NCBI RefSeq assembly: GCF_932526225.1
Contig: NC_064039.1
Span: 4,663,001 to 4,727,000 of the forward strand
DNA length: 64,000 nucleotides
Source: Nematostella vectensis
Lineage: Eukaryota; Cnidaria; Anthozoa; Actiniaria; Edwardsiidae
Reading direction: 5' to 3'
Shown: positions 33,237 to 46,140 of the stretch, piece after piece
Numbering within the stretch: the stretch's first letter is position 1
How the letters are laid out: each line of letters opens with the position of its first letter
Notes under the pieces: model-generated
Seen by the model: only the letters and a program-made list of their open reading frames with translations
Databases searched by the model: none
What the model was told of the DNA's origin: nothing
Position numbers and translations under genes: made by a program

Positions 33237-33563
33237 CTACTGCATTTCTGTCATGGGGGGCAAAATAGTATTTCGCCGCTTCATCATAATTTTTCTCACT
33301 TCTCCAAAATGCACGAGGCTTCGCTTTGGCTCTTTGTGTCTTTTTATTTGTAGGTCTTTCGTAGGTCTAATTTCTACAGTATCTCTTGGCTTGTCATAAA
33401 CAGTTTTTCCTTCAGCGTTTCTCGAGGGCTGAGTTGTCGAGTCCTTCAGTCTTGCTGTTCCAGTATTGGCCAATCTACGTAAGCCTTCGATGAGTTCATA
33501 GAGTAGAGTAAGATATAGGAAAGCCACAAGTATCTCACAGTGTATTCCCTGCACGCTGCCCAT
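33237..33563 (-). CDS. Small membrane-anchored or secreted hypothetical protein
   Basis: A 108-residue frame starts at a true ATG (33561-33563). It has a hydrophobic stretch at residues ~9-25 (CEILVAFLYLTLLYELI) followed by a basic, Lys/Arg-rich tail (KRHKEPKRSLVHFGEVRKIMMKRR). It could be a single-exon small protein or the first exon of a type II enzyme whose other exons I did not find. No family recognised. Confidence 0.35.
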   Translation of the reverse strand: MGSVQGIHCEILVAFLYLTLLYELIEGLRRLANTGTARLKDSTTQPSRNAEGKTVYDKPRDTVEIRPTKDLQIKRHKEPKRSLVHFGEVRKIMMKRRNTILPPMTEMQ

Positions 33564-35457
33564 ACTAAACTCAGTTTCACTTTAAATTGAAATGAATAAC
33601 TATGCCAAGCCTTTTCATCAAATTACTCCAAACCTGTCACTGTTTGCCTAAGGGCATTGATGTTATAATGTCAAATATGTACTTAAATTTTATTACTGGT
33701 ACAAGTTATCATGAATGAGTGTGTGGAGTTGGGCAGAGTGTCAACACGTTGTCAGATAATGAACAAACTTGACTGGGAAATGCATCAGCAAAAGGTGGAA
33801 ACGGTATGTTTTACGCTTCTGTGAAAACAGAGTTCGCTGACGTTTTGAGCAATTTCACCCTTGTGCTGAATTATCGATCCTACCACGCCTACGCAAAACC
33901 CCGTCAGTTATTCTTAGCTTTTTTGGATTTTTTAAAAATTAAAATCTTGCAATTTTGACTACAGAACAATCTTGCTAGTAAATATAGAGGGAGATAATTA
34001 TTCTGCAATAGAGATCTAGAGATTGCCTCAGTACTACCTTGGCATATGGACGGGTAAACTTACCAGGTTTTATTGTGAGATGTGGACGCGGATAAATTCG
34101 GCCAGATGCTATGAAGAACGTCACCTCCCCCTTAAATCTAGCGCTCTGATTTATAGTCAGCAGTGCATCAGATTCATGTACGTACTGACCCAAAAAGTCA
34201 GAAAAAACATTCGCAATATGCACCTCACGTCGCTTAGCAACAAGGACAGGCGCGTTCGCGTACCAAGGATTGACTGAGGCGGTGGGGGGGAAGGGGGGGG
34301 GTGCCAGTCATGGGTATCATAAGGAAAACACATAGTATTTGAAGATTCTTTAATAGAAAATGACCGTTCCTGCGACAGTTTTGTGCTCAGGCTTCCCGTA
34401 AAATACTATTGACCAAAGCAATCATGAGACTTTTTTAGCGGTTGATATCACGAGTCAAGCCAAAGACCAAAATCAACTTATCGCGGCCTACTCGGACCCA
34501 GGCTGCACCAGCAGTGCTTATGAAACCCCGCCACAGGGTACCCGCTACTATGGAGTCTTTGGAGCTCTCGCACCAAGGATTCCTACTTTCCCGACCTCGT
34601 TAAACCGCAAGGTTGCAAATGTGCCCTTTTAGACAACAAGTCAAACAGCATTCAGTCTCGTACAACTGCCGAGTGCTTGCTCTCTCCAGGGAACTAACTT
34701 GATTCCGACAGGGAGCCTGAGAACTACTCGTTCGTTTGCCTACGGCTCGAGTGGTAGCGACGAGCAGTATATTAAGACCCAGAAAACCTTTGTCAGCGGT
34801 CGATTGTGAAGGCTACAAACTGACAGGGAGGTCGGTAGTGTCCATAAGCCATCAGCTGACCTACGGAGTGTACCGATAGAATCATCGACCACAACAAACT
34901 GACAACAGACCATCTGTTGATGTCGATTAAATATTACTTGTGATATTTTCAGCGACTTTCTGTCGTTCTTATTATTCATTTACCATTAGGTGAAAGAACA
35001 AGCTGAAAAGGATTTATTTCAATTTTCTAATTTAGCCCGTTGTACATGAAAAGCTACACAGAAACCTAAAACACAGTTATTTATTCACTCCAAAAAAGCT
35101 TAATTACAATTAGACTATTAACCAATTATTTTATACCTTTTCCCAATTTGGTAAGCCTGTGTTATTCCAGTCCCCTTATTTTCCTACACAACACAATGAT
35201 TTTCCCGCCAGTGTGATTCAATCTCCACTAATCAGAGAGCTTGTTAAATCGACCATGACTCCGGCACGTGGCAGATCTATTCAGCTGAGACGAACAAAGG
35301 AATAAAGATCGCGCAAAACAACTGATGCATACATTTAGGGGGAAAACAAAAACAGTGCGCAATGAATGAAACATTCCATAGAACATCGAATTTTTACACT
35401 GATTTGACGACCCTATCAATTACGTCTGCCAGCCGTGTCTGAACTGCCCATTTTCGG
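33564..35457. other. Intergenic, with promoter side of the KLHL gene
   Basis: There is no supported gene. A G-rich run lies at 34282-34301. The last few hundred bases must include the KLHL 5' UTR and promoter, but I see no clear TATA or other defined site. Confidence 0.35.
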
Positions 35458-38400
35458 ATGGGGTTCAATATGGACTTCGTCGACGCCGAAGCTCCGTGTT
35501 TTGCTTTCAAACAAATGAATGCTTTCCGATGCGATGGGATTTTCTGTGATGTCGTTTTGATGACGGAGGACGGACAAGAAATCGACGCACACAAACTGGT
35601 GTTATCAGCATCCAGTGAGTACTTTAGAGCCATGTTTTTAACAGACATGAAAGAGAGCCAACAGAAGTTTATAACCATTCGCGCCATTGACTCACAGTCG
35701 ATGACAACACTAGTTGAATTTGCATACACTTCAAACGTGCGAATAAATAGTGAAAATGTGGAAACCTTGCTATATGCAGCGAGTATGCTACAGTTTGTCC
35801 GTGTTGAGAAAGCGTGCTACGAGTTCTTACGGAAGAACATTAACGTACCAAACTGTCTAACGATATGGAACTTAGCGGAGCTCCACGGCTGCGCCGAACT
35901 AACCGCATTGGCCGAAAGCTACTCTCGCGGGAATTTTGTATCGCTTCTGAAACATTCCGAGTTCAAAGAATTGTCTTCTAAACAGCTGGGGAGTCTGCTA
36001 TCCCACGATAAACTAAATGTTCCATCCGAAAGTGCGGTTTTCGAGGCCGTGATGAGTTGGATGAAACACGATGTAGAATCGCGCAAAAAAGATCTAGCCA
36101 ACCTGTTGGAACACATTCGATTCCCGCTCCTGACAAGAAAGTTCCTTATCGATACAGTAGCTAAAGAAGACTTAATCATGAATGAAAGACCGTGTAGAGA
36201 GTTTGTATTGGAAGCGATTGACTATCACTTGATCCCAGAGCGACGGGCCTGCACACGCACGACCCGAACAATCCCGCGGGAAAAATCAAGTCGAGCAGTT
36301 TATGTCGTCGGCGGGGAAGGTAAGGGAGCATTACATGATGAAGTACACTCAATTTAAACTGGTGTTTTGAATCCATTTACTACAAGATAATTAATGGGTA
36401 AAATTTTACCCAAGTTAATAAGCTGCACGTCAAATCGATTTGTTAAAAAGTTGTGTTTGTCTGGTTATGTTTTGATTTGTTACATCATGTGTTGAGATGT
36501 CATCAAATCCTATCAGACGGTCACAAGGAATCCCACAATCCGGCCACCAGAAACAACAATAAAAAGCTTTCATCACCAGCACGTAAACGTTAAAAAGAAG
36601 AAAGTCTGGGCATGTTAAGTATATTTAATTCATTTGCTACCAAGAAATCACTTGGTGGACTTCACAGTCTTGGTGGATCGACGTCGTATTCTCAGTTTCG
36701 CATTTGATCACTTGCTTACCAGAGGGTATGGCGAACCCAATCAGCTTTTTGGATGCAACTCGTGTTAATACTTTTGTCTTTTGTCCAAATTAGCGGTTAA
36801 ACTAGCAGAGGCCCGGAAGTCTGTTACAAATAAAGTCAATTATTTTCCTTATACGTTTCCTGAAGGCGTTGAAATTGCGCCAGATTCGCGAATTGCTCCC
36901 CATGTTAGCGTGTTTTGTTTCCGTTTGCGTGTGTTTATCTTGCGCGAGGTGCTTTTGCCGCTGTGTTATGCGGTGAGCCTCATTTAGCCGGCATTTACAG
37001 TCAAAGGGCACCAGCTACGCCTTCATGCTCAAGGGCGATGAGCGACGTATTGATATGTCTTTTAAAATAAATACCTTTTCTCGCCATGCCATAATCCTGG
37101 CGATAAAATGGACTAACAACTAAGTGTGAACTCCTTTTTCAGAGGTCTTAAACATGAGAAACGTCAAACTTTAATCCAAGCATTGTTATGGAGTACTCTA
37201 TTAGTCATAGTTGATAAGATCTATTGACAGGATGAGACAATAACCACTCACTTCTGGTGACCTTTCCTATACACTGCGCAGAACTTTCTCTGAACAGTTC
37301 CTTTCCTCTTATCTATAGTAATGATTTCCTGCGGTTCTGGTGGATAGCTTTGCTTATACCATTCACAGTCGGATGTCTCATATAAGTTATGACGAAACAG
37401 GATCTTAAGAAAAGTTCACATGGGCCCCCTCGGACGTTTTTTTTTTAAAAAAAGCTTTTTTTGAGCCGCCTGTATTGCATTATTTCCATCCAATAGTTCA
37501 AGCAAATTTTTTGGGTCTGTCCAACATAATCATTTTGCCTTGGTGTCCCAGCGCCTAAGTGGTGCCTCTTTTCCACGACGGAGTTCGCAAGGCAAGGAAG
37601 TTCAATTCGCCCCTTATTATTTCATTATGGCACACATTACTTTCCGTTCATACCTAACGGATCATTTAAATCATGTGAAAGTTTTCCGGTTACTGCATTC
37701 TTTGAAAATCCTTTCTGTATTTTATTGATGATTAAAAGTGCTAATCATCTTTGGTGTAATGGATTGACGGGACTGGATTTTTTATGTATATAACAGCTCA
37801 TATAATACAAATCAGAGCGTTTCTTTGGGCTCTTCTATATGAACGACTGTTCGCAGTAGTAATAGGATAAGTATCTTTCTTTTTCAGAGCAAGGCACCGT
37901 GCTCAGTACAGCAGAGTGCTTTGATTTCAACAAGAAGGCCTGGGGCACACTCGCCCCAATGATAATCGCGCGCAAACAAGTCGGTGCCGCGGTACTTGAA
38001 GGTCAGCTGTATGCGGTCGGAGGCGTTAATCGGGAGTACGCTGACCTGGTGACCGTGGAGTGTTATAGTCCATCAACAAGTCAGTGGACCTCTGTGGCCT
38101 CGCTCAACAAGTGCAAAGGTAAGGGAGGCAACCACACGAGAGAAAACACTGTTGAATTAAATAATCCGTGGTGCGGCAAAGCCAGCCAGTCAGTACCAGC
38201 CAGTCAGTTACCCTAACAGTCAGTATTCACATAGGCGCTCTACCCTAATCAGTCAGTAGTCAGTATCCCTATAGGCGAACTACATTAGTCCGTCAGTATC
38301 CCCTTAAGCGCACTACCCTAATCAGTTAGTACCACCATAGGCGCGCTATCCTAATCAGTCAGTATTCCAATAGGCGCGCTACCCTAATCAGTCAGTATCC

Positions 38401-41328
38401 CCATAGGCGCGCTATCCTAATCAGTCGGTATCCCCATAGACGCGCTACCCTAATCAGTCGGTATCCCAATAGGCGCGCTACCCTAATCAGTCAGTATCCC
38501 CATAGACGCGCTACCCTAATCAGTCAGTATCGTCATAGGCGCGCTACCCTAATCAGTCAAGATCCCCATAGGCGCGCTACCTTAACCACTCAGTATCCCC
38601 ATAAGCACGCTAACCTAATCAGTCAGTATCCCCATAGGCGATTCCCTAATCAGTCAGTAGTCAGTATCCCTATAGGCGAACTACATTAGTCAGTCAGTAT
38701 CCCCTTAAGCGCACTAACCTAATCAGTCAGTATTCCCATAAGCGCGCTACCCTAATCAGTCGGTATCCCCATAGGCGCGCTACCCTCTAATCAGTCAGTA
38801 TCCCCATAGACGCGCTACCCTAATCAGTCAGTATCCCCATAGACGCGGTACCCTAATCAGTTTTCTCATAGGCGCGCTACCCTAATCAGTCAGTATCCCC
38901 ATAGGCGCGCTACCCTAATCAGTCAGTATCCCATAGACGCGCTACCCTAATCAGTCAGTATCTCCATAGACACGCTACCTTAACCACTCAGTATCCCCAT
39001 AAGCGCACTACCCTAATCAGTCGGTATCCCCATAGACGCGGTACCCTAATCAGTTAGTTTCCTCATAGGCGCGCTACCCTAATCAGTCAGTATCCCCATA
39101 GGCGCGCTACCCTAATCAGTCAGTATCCCATAGACGCGCTACCCTAATCAGTCCGTATCCCCATAGAAACGCTACCTTAACCACTCAGTATCCCCATAAG
39201 CGCATTACCCTAATCAGTCAGTATCCCCATAAGCGCGCTACCCTAATCAGTCGGTATCCCATAGGCGCGCTACCCTTATCAGTCAGTATCCCCAAAGGCG
39301 CGCAATCCTAATCAGTCAGTATCCCCATAGACGCGCTACCCTAATCAGTCAGTATCCTCATAGGCGCGCTACCCTAATCAGTCAAGATCCCCATAGGCGC
39401 GCTACCCTAATCAGTCAGTATCTCCATAGGCGCGCTACCTTAACCACTCAGTATCCCCATAAGCACGCTAACCTAATCAGTCAGTATCCCCATAGGCGAT
39501 TCCCTAATCAGTCAGTAGTCAGTATCCCTATAGGCGAACTACATTAGTCAGTCAGTATCCCCTTAAGCGCACTAACCTAATCAGTCAGTATTCCCATAAG
39601 CGCGCTACCCTAATCAGTCGGTATCTCCATAGGCGCGCTACCCTCTAATCAGTCAGTATTCCATAGGCGCGCTACCCTAATCAGTCAGTATCCCCATAGA
39701 CGCGCTACCCTAATCAGTCAGTATCCTCATAGGCGCGCTACCCTAATCAGTCAAGATCCCCATAGGCGCGCTACCCTAATAAGTCAGTATCTCCATAGGC
39801 GCGCTACCTTAACCACTCAGTATCCCCATAAGCACGCTAACCTAATCAGTCAGTATCCCCATAAGCGCGCTACCCTAATCTGTCGGTATCCCATAGGCGC
39901 GCTATCCTAATCAGTCAGTATACCCATAGACACGCTACCTTAACCACTCAGTATCCCCATAGGCGCGCTACCCTAATCAGTTAGTATCCCCATAGGCGCG
40001 CTACCCTAATCAGTGTGTATCCCCATAGGCGCACTTCCCTAATCAGTCAGTATCAGCATAGGCGCGCTACCCTAATCAGTCAGTATCCCCATAAGCGCGC
40101 TACCCTAATCAGTCAGTATCCCATAGGTGCGCTACCCTAATTAGTCAGTATCCCCATAAGCGCGCTACCCTAATCAGTCAGTATCCCCATAAGCCTGCTA
40201 CCCAATTCAGTCAGTATCTCCATAAGCGCACTACCCTAATCAGGCATTATCCCCATAGGCACGCTACCCTAATCAGTCAGTATTCCATAGGCGCGCTACC
40301 CTAATCAGGCAGTATCCCCATAGGCGCTACCCTAATCAGGCATTATCCCCATAGGCACGCTATCCTAATCAGTCAGTATTCCAATAGGCGCGCTACCCTA
40401 ATCAGTCAGTATTCCATAGGCGCGCTACCCTAATCAGGCAGTATCCCCATAAGCGCGCTACCCTAATCAGTCAGTATCCCCATAGGCGCTACCCTAATCA
40501 GGCATTATCCCCTTAGGCACGCTACCCTAATCAGTCAGTATTCCATAGGCGCGCTACCCTAATCAGGCAGTATCCCCATAGGCGCGCTACCCTTACCAGT
40601 CAGCATCTGTATAGGCACGCTACCCTTACCAGTCTGTAACTCCATAGGCGCGCCAGCGTTCCTGGATACTTTCGTATTATCCCACAAATCTAACCAGTCT
40701 GCCTTCCATAGGCGCTCTAGCGGTGGCGATCCTGGAAGGCTGGCTATACGCAGCAGGAGGGTCACATAACGGCTCCGCCCTGAAGACGGTGGAGCGGTTC
40801 GACCCCATCAGGAACGACTGGACCCAGGTGGCATCCATGCGTCTTCCCCGCAGTCAATTCGGTCTTGCGGCCTTACAAGGCCGGTTGTATGCGGTGGGAG
40901 GTTACAATGGCATATCTGAGATCGAACACGTCGAGTGCTTCGACCCGATGAACAACAAATGGAGTGACGTGAACGGTATGAACAAAGCGCGGATGAATCA
41001 TGGGATCGTTACGTATGGGGATAGAATTTACGTCATCGGCGGCGCGAACAGCGTCGGACCACTGGACTCTATCGAGAAATACAACCCAGACCTGAATCTG
41101 TGGTTGATCATCCGAAACACCATGGACCCTCGGACCGGAGTTTGTGTAGTGGCAGTATACGGGGGGAGTGATGGTGTACAGGATCTCTATATCATCGGTG
41201 GGCAGGACTATCAGGGTAGAAATATGAACTCGGTCAAGAGACTGAGTCTGAAGTTTGCGGATTACTCAACCGCTACAGCACCATCGCTGATGCACCCTCG
41301 CGCATTTGCAGGCGTGGCTTCAGTTTAA
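35458..41328 (+). CDS. Kelch-like (KLHL) BTB-BACK-Kelch protein
   Basis: Three exons, 35458-36319, 37888-38118 and 40721-41328, all join in phase 1 to 566 residues, a usual KLHL length. The BTB domain spans about 20-130 (CDVVLMTEDGQEIDAHKLVL, then ASSEYFRAMFL) and BACK about 135-240. Kelch repeats begin with AVYVVGGE at the end of exon 1 and continue through LYAVGG, LYAAGG, LYAVGGYNG, IYVIGG and LYIIGGQD, giving a six-bladed propeller. KLHL proteins are substrate adaptors for Cullin-3 ubiquitin ligases: BTB binds Cul3 and the propeller binds the substrate. The start could also be M5. Intron 2 is filled by a 33-bp minisatellite, and the exon 3 acceptor lies within a degenerate copy of that repeat. 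I cannot assign the vertebrate orthologue. Confidence 0.93.
38170..40710. repeat. 33-bp minisatellite filling KLHL intron 2
   Basis: The consensus unit is ccctaatcagtcagtatccc plus cataggcgcgcta (33 bp), with about 75 units in 2.5 kb. Variants (aagcgcgcta, agacgcgcta, gtatcctcat) are interspersed. A distinctive variant block (cttaaccactcagtatcccc, then aagcacgctaacc) at 38581 recurs at 39439. That is 858 bp, exactly 26 units, and shows a higher-order duplication; a partial third copy starts near 39808. The array is GCGC-rich within AT-rich DNA. Confidence 0.95.
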
Positions 41329-41337
41329 GTCACATCC

Positions 41338-41475
41338 AGGGGTGGATCTAGCTTTTCACTAAAGGGGGGTTTGGCTCATTGATAAAGGGGGGAGAGGGTA
41401 ATTTTATTTTGTTTGGCAGCCCAAAGGGGGGGGGGGGGGGGAGTTAAACACCCAAAACCCTCCCCCTAGATCCTA
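41338..41475. mobile_element. Remnant of a GGTGGATCTAG-ended element
   Basis: The ends caggggtggatctag and ccccctagatcc are roughly inverted around a G-rich centre that includes a long poly-G run (about 41426-41441). It resembles a short degraded copy of the CAGTGGCGGATCTAG group. It begins about 10 bp after the KLHL stop, so it is probably in the 3' UTR. Confidence 0.45.
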
Positions 41476-42178
41476 TACGGACATCAGAGCTGTCAGCTTA
41501 TACATAGGCGTCATTTCTTTTCGTATGAGGGAGGATGAGAGAGTTTTACATTCTTACCAGAATTTTGGGAGGATCATTTGTCCCCCTAGCTCCTGTGCTT
41601 TGGTTGTGGTGATAGTAAAATTAGAATTAAACCAACTATACAATGGCAACAAATATTAGAAAAACATCCACGCTGACGACCCAACGAATGCTGAAGGCCT
41701 AAATTTATCGCATGTGACAGCGAATGTTGTCGGAAGTCTATTCATTTTGTAAACTTTTTAATTGATGGAATGATAGGTAGATAGATTACATTGACGTAGG
41801 TGGAAACACAAGCACAGATCGGGCTATGTTCCATGTATTCAGCAGGTGTTTCCCACGTGGAATAAGTGCACCCCACGCTTTCAGTGACGGCAAACGCGTC
41901 ACAAGCTGTGTGAGATATTGAATTTATGAAAAACAATGAGAAATTAAAAAAAAAATTGAAATTGAGGCGGTTTGCTAACGTCTCCTGTGCGGTTTAAGAC
42001 AAAGCTTAACTTATTCCCACAAATTAACAAAATTTTATTCGTCGACTGATTAATTCATTGTGCTATTCAAGGTGATTTGCATATTTCAATACCTCAGAAA
42101 AAATGTTACTAATATATTTCAGACAAAATGAATTATCTAATTATACTTATACTGTAAATCAATCAGTAAAGTAAACAA

Positions 42179-42340
42179 TATTTTGACTTCTGCTTTAGTA
42201 AATCATGCTATTTAATACAAATTTTAATAATTATATAATTATTTATGATGTATGTAAAATTTTGACTTCTGCTTTAGTAAATCATGCTATTTAATACAAA
42301 TTTTAATAATTATATATTTATGATGTATGTAAAATGTTAG
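42179..42340. repeat. Two tandem copies of an ~80-bp AT-rich unit
   Basis: The block ttttgacttctgctttagta through tgatgtatgtaaaat is present at about 42181 and again at about 42262, nearly identical. It is non-coding. The rest of 41480-43520 shows no gene except the poly-A side of tropomyosin and an imperfect AAC/AAT-rich run at 43640-43730. Confidence 0.85.
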
Positions 42341-43520
42341 TAATACAAATAAATGAGGGTTAATGTTTTACAGGCAAATAAAATATCACATTGTGTTGCT
42401 CAAACTATTACTGTAGCCTGTTAACGTTTATTGTTTGTTAGTTGGTTCTGCTTGGTGTTCTTGGACATCAAAGGTTACCCAACATGCACATCCCCAGGAT
42501 TTGCTGGAGGGTGTGCTCTACCACATAAAAAAAAGTATAATAGCCACATGGCACTCACCCCACCGCCTCTTTTCTCTTGGGAGGGGGGGGGAGTTTCTAT
42601 ATATATATAAACAATCTACAACTTATGCAGTACCTTCCATCAATATAACCAGATAACCCACCCTTATATTCACTTCCAAAATGTCCCAATCCCTCAGAGG
42701 CTACAAGTACTGAGCATTGTTTCTTCATAACAGTGTTTTCCAGTCTCCTTACTAAAAATTACAAAAAAACATCCTATGCAAAAAAAGTTTTGAGAGCTTC
42801 AAAATAATTTATATATAAAACTACACATATCTATCTGGGATCTTTAATTGAAACATTCTTTTACTTATTAGGTTCGACATAGAGATAATCAGATTTTATT
42901 ACAATCAAGAAATAAGTTAGAATGAAACAAATTACCTACATGTTTATTTGCATTCATAGTATTTCCACAATAAAGGCAGCCATTCTTATCTTTTATTCGG
43001 TTTCTTAATATCTTCATTCTGATATTCAGAGCCATGTTTGAAAATTGATTAAAGAAATACTGCCTTATTTTGTCACCCAAATTTTTTTGTGTGACTTTTA
43101 CTTGTAGTAAGCAGACAACCTCCAGATCATAAAGAGTTCATCAACTTGTCCAGAATGTGTATAGATATAGAGAAAAACGTGAAAAAACAAAAACTTTAAA
43201 GGTGTTAATAACTATAAGTCTGCTTAGGCATCCCACTAAACTGCACAGTCTGTAATAAGTTTGGTAGCAATGTCACATCTTATTACATAATCTATATCTA
43301 ATATGGTTTATGTTCAGTACTTGTTAAAGACCACACTTATTTTACGGAAGCCCAATTAACTGAATTTTTCCACACAATGAGGAAAACATAATTATATTAA
43401 AATCCTAAGTATTCAGTTTTAAGCAGTGATCACTTTCAATGCCCAAATGTCCATCAATTCCATGATGGGACAGGATTCCTCCAAACAGTGTGCGAATGTC
43501 ATCAGCACACTGCACACCCA

Positions 43521-44981
43521 TCAGCCACTGTACTTCTGGTTTAGGTCTGCTAAAGCATCTTCCAGTTCTCTGCTTAGGAAGGCTACTCTTTTCTTTTGTC
43601 GAACAAGTTCATCTGAAATAGCACAAGGCAACATAAGTTACTATTACACTAATAACAATAACAACAATGATAACAATATTGATACTTATAACAACAACAA
43701 TAATAATAAAAATAATTTTAATGATGTCAATAATGGCAAAACATAGGGGCGTCCTATACCCTTGACACTCACACACAAAGAAAAGGCACATAAATAAAAG
43801 TTAAAAACAAATGTTTAGGTATGTCATAATTGGAAAAGGTTTCCTCCAATAACATCACAGCATTTGAGGGATCACATTACTTGGAAAAAGATATAGGTTA
43901 CACATAGTAATTGAATACTCCAAAATTACACAAAAAAGACAATGAGATGAAGGTTTTGGAACATTTCCACATTTGTTATTAGGTTTTTAGACAAAAATGA
44001 GCAATACAAGAAGCTTGTTAATTCTTAAAAATTCTTTCTTTATGAGGGGATTCTATTTTGCAAAAAAATAATAGAATAGAGGCTGAAATATGAATTTCAT
44101 TTCTCCCCACTGCAAAATGCCAAAAAGCTGAATTAGGCAGATATGTGAAATAACATCAAATACAGTAGCCTCTCTTCATTTATTGCTAACGGTTTGTAGA
44201 AATCTGCTCTAAGTACTGAAAACACATACATTGTGCAGGAATGAGCCTGTATTATAAGGACTTTGTGCAAAGTAGCAGAATGTACTTACTATAAAGCCTG
44301 TCTTTTTGCTTCTCAAGTAGCTTGGATTCACCGAGATCATTGTCACCGCGTATAATAGCATTTCTATATCTCTCTTGCAAATCTTCAATCTTGGACTCAA
44401 AGTAATCCTTTCTCTTGTACAGCAGCTCTCCTTTCTTTTCTAGCTTGTACTGTTCAAAGCAGAGCCTCTCAATCTCTTGTTCCAGCTCAGCTATTTTTTG
44501 CTCTCCTGCATTTCCTCGTTTAAGGGCCTCCACCAGACCTGCTCTTGCCTCATTCCGCCTAAACTTCGCCTCTTCCAGTCTGATCTCTTTCTCATCCACC
44601 AGCCTCATCATATCTGCGCATCTCGTCTCCAGAAGAGCAATCTGGTCACTGTGGTCATACTCCTTTCCTTCCATGGCTTTTCTATCCTTCTCGCTATCAT
44701 CTGCTTCTGATTCTTTGGCAGTCAAACCTTGTCCAAGGCGCTCCGTTCTTGCATTGACTCTTTCAATCTGCTTTTCCATTTCTTTTATGCGATTCTTCAA
44801 TCCATCAGCTTCCATTTCAGCCAAAGTTGCTCTTTCTGAGGTGAGCCTTAGAAGTTTGCGGATGTACCTTTCTTTGTTCTCTGCCTTCTCAATCTCTTGG
44901 CGAGTCTGCACAACCTTTTTCTTAAGGACATCCATATTTTGAAAGCTTGAAGCGTGGCCTATGAGGGATCTAACCTTACAC
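43521..44981 (-). CDS. Tropomyosin (short, ~245 residues)
   Basis: The coding part of exon 44981-44290 starts at ATG 44933-44935. Exon 43612-43521 ends at TGA. The join (gtaagt donor at 44289, atttcag acceptor) gives 738 nt, 245 residues, the usual length of low-molecular-weight tropomyosins. The whole protein is a heptad coiled coil. Tropomyosin-like blocks include NRIKEMEKQIERVNARTERL, the AEQKIAELEQEIERL-type region, and a C-terminus with LSRELEDALADLNQKYSG. Tropomyosin lies along actin filaments and controls myosin access. The first coding exon has 46 bp of 5' UTR after an acceptor (cttgacag), so a non-coding first exon lies upstream (near 46027). The C-terminal exon may be one of several alternatives. 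Confidence 0.9.
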
Positions 44982-46026
44982 CTGTCAAGAAATAAAATTG
45001 ATCAAATAATGTAAACAAACCTGCAGTTTGCCCTAAGAAGCTTATCTATCAGTAACCTAGAAAAATGGCTATTATCCAGCCAGGTATTACCCCCAACCAA
45101 GCTGGCAAAATTTAATAGTGGTTGGTGCTCCTGAAGAATTTTACAAATTAAAACATGTAACTATACCATAGAGAGCTACAATAGATGAAAAACCCATGTT
45201 TTGATTCTCAAGTCTGAGGTCTGGGTTTAAATCTGGGGTCTAGTTTGACCCTACACAGGGGGACTGAATCTCTTATCAACATCAAGGGTTACGTTGTGTA
45301 GGGGATGAATAACAATTATTGATTATACTAGCCTGATGAACACTGTAACTGCCATGCTGTTGCTTAAATTGAAAATTGTACTAAATGGCCTGTATCTTTC
45401 CTTTGCAACAGTTTGCCCTTACCAAGTTAAGTGCTAATGCCGTTTTTCGTTGGTTTCTTAAAACGCATTTTCTCCTGAAAGTGTCATAAATTTTCTGCTA
45501 AAACAACATGGCACTGCTTTAGCAGCTTCGCATGTCTTGTTACATTAATTAAATGGTTCCCTTACAGCAAATGGTTCACTGTACGTTTGTTTAACTCTGA
45601 TGCAGGCGTTACACTGGTTCTTTATTGAAATTTCTTTTCTATTTGGATGAGGGATAGTATAAGGTTAAGTATTTCTTATTTCATGGCAAATCAAACCCAA
45701 ACATCACGCATGTGTCAGAATAAAAACAAACAGATCATTCACAGCACATTCAGACGCTTTTATAAATACCACTTCTGTGTATAAAGCATTTCTATGGTTC
45801 AGGAAAATATTATACTATCCCAAACTATCAAAGACGAACTTATGGTAAATCAATGAAGTACGCGTGTGGAACTAGGTTGTTTTGATGCGGATTTCAGAAG
45901 TGGCTTGGCATACGCTAGTTGATTTTAGATTCGCTAAAACTCGACAATTTCGACAAACTAACCGATTAATATGCTACAAATAAAGTAACGGAGATCTAGT
46001 AAGCAAGTTAGGCTGCATGATCTTAC
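44982..46026. other. 5' UTR intron of tropomyosin
   Basis: This lies between the coding exon acceptor and a good minus-strand donor (gtaaga, complement of 46021-46026). No other feature is supported. Confidence 0.5.
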
Positions 46027-46140
46027 CTTGGGTAACGTTTTGAAAGGGAATATCTCCTAATAAACCACACCTCTACAGCAAGACCGAAGGAGAATCCGCC
46101 ATTCACCACAACCCTTTGTAACCCAACACGCATGTGCAGA
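46027..46140 (-). other. Probable non-coding first exon of tropomyosin
   Basis: On the minus strand the sequence ACGTTACCCAAG is followed by the donor gtaagatca at 46026, matching the acceptor at 44982. It has no ATG in frame with the protein. Its upstream limit, and so the transcription start, is estimated. Confidence 0.5.

Noticed and set aside
38170-40710. CRISPR-like array of ~33-bp repeats
   Set aside because: Units are directly contiguous with no unique spacers, in an intron of an animal gene. It is a minisatellite.
43426-43746. 106-codon frame rich in Asn
   Set aside because: It overlaps the tropomyosin last exon on the other strand and runs into an AAC/AAT-rich run.
44415-44942. 175-codon plus-strand frame
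   Set aside because: It is the antisense shadow of the tropomyosin coding exon; its Ser/Phe-rich content mirrors Glu/Lys codons.
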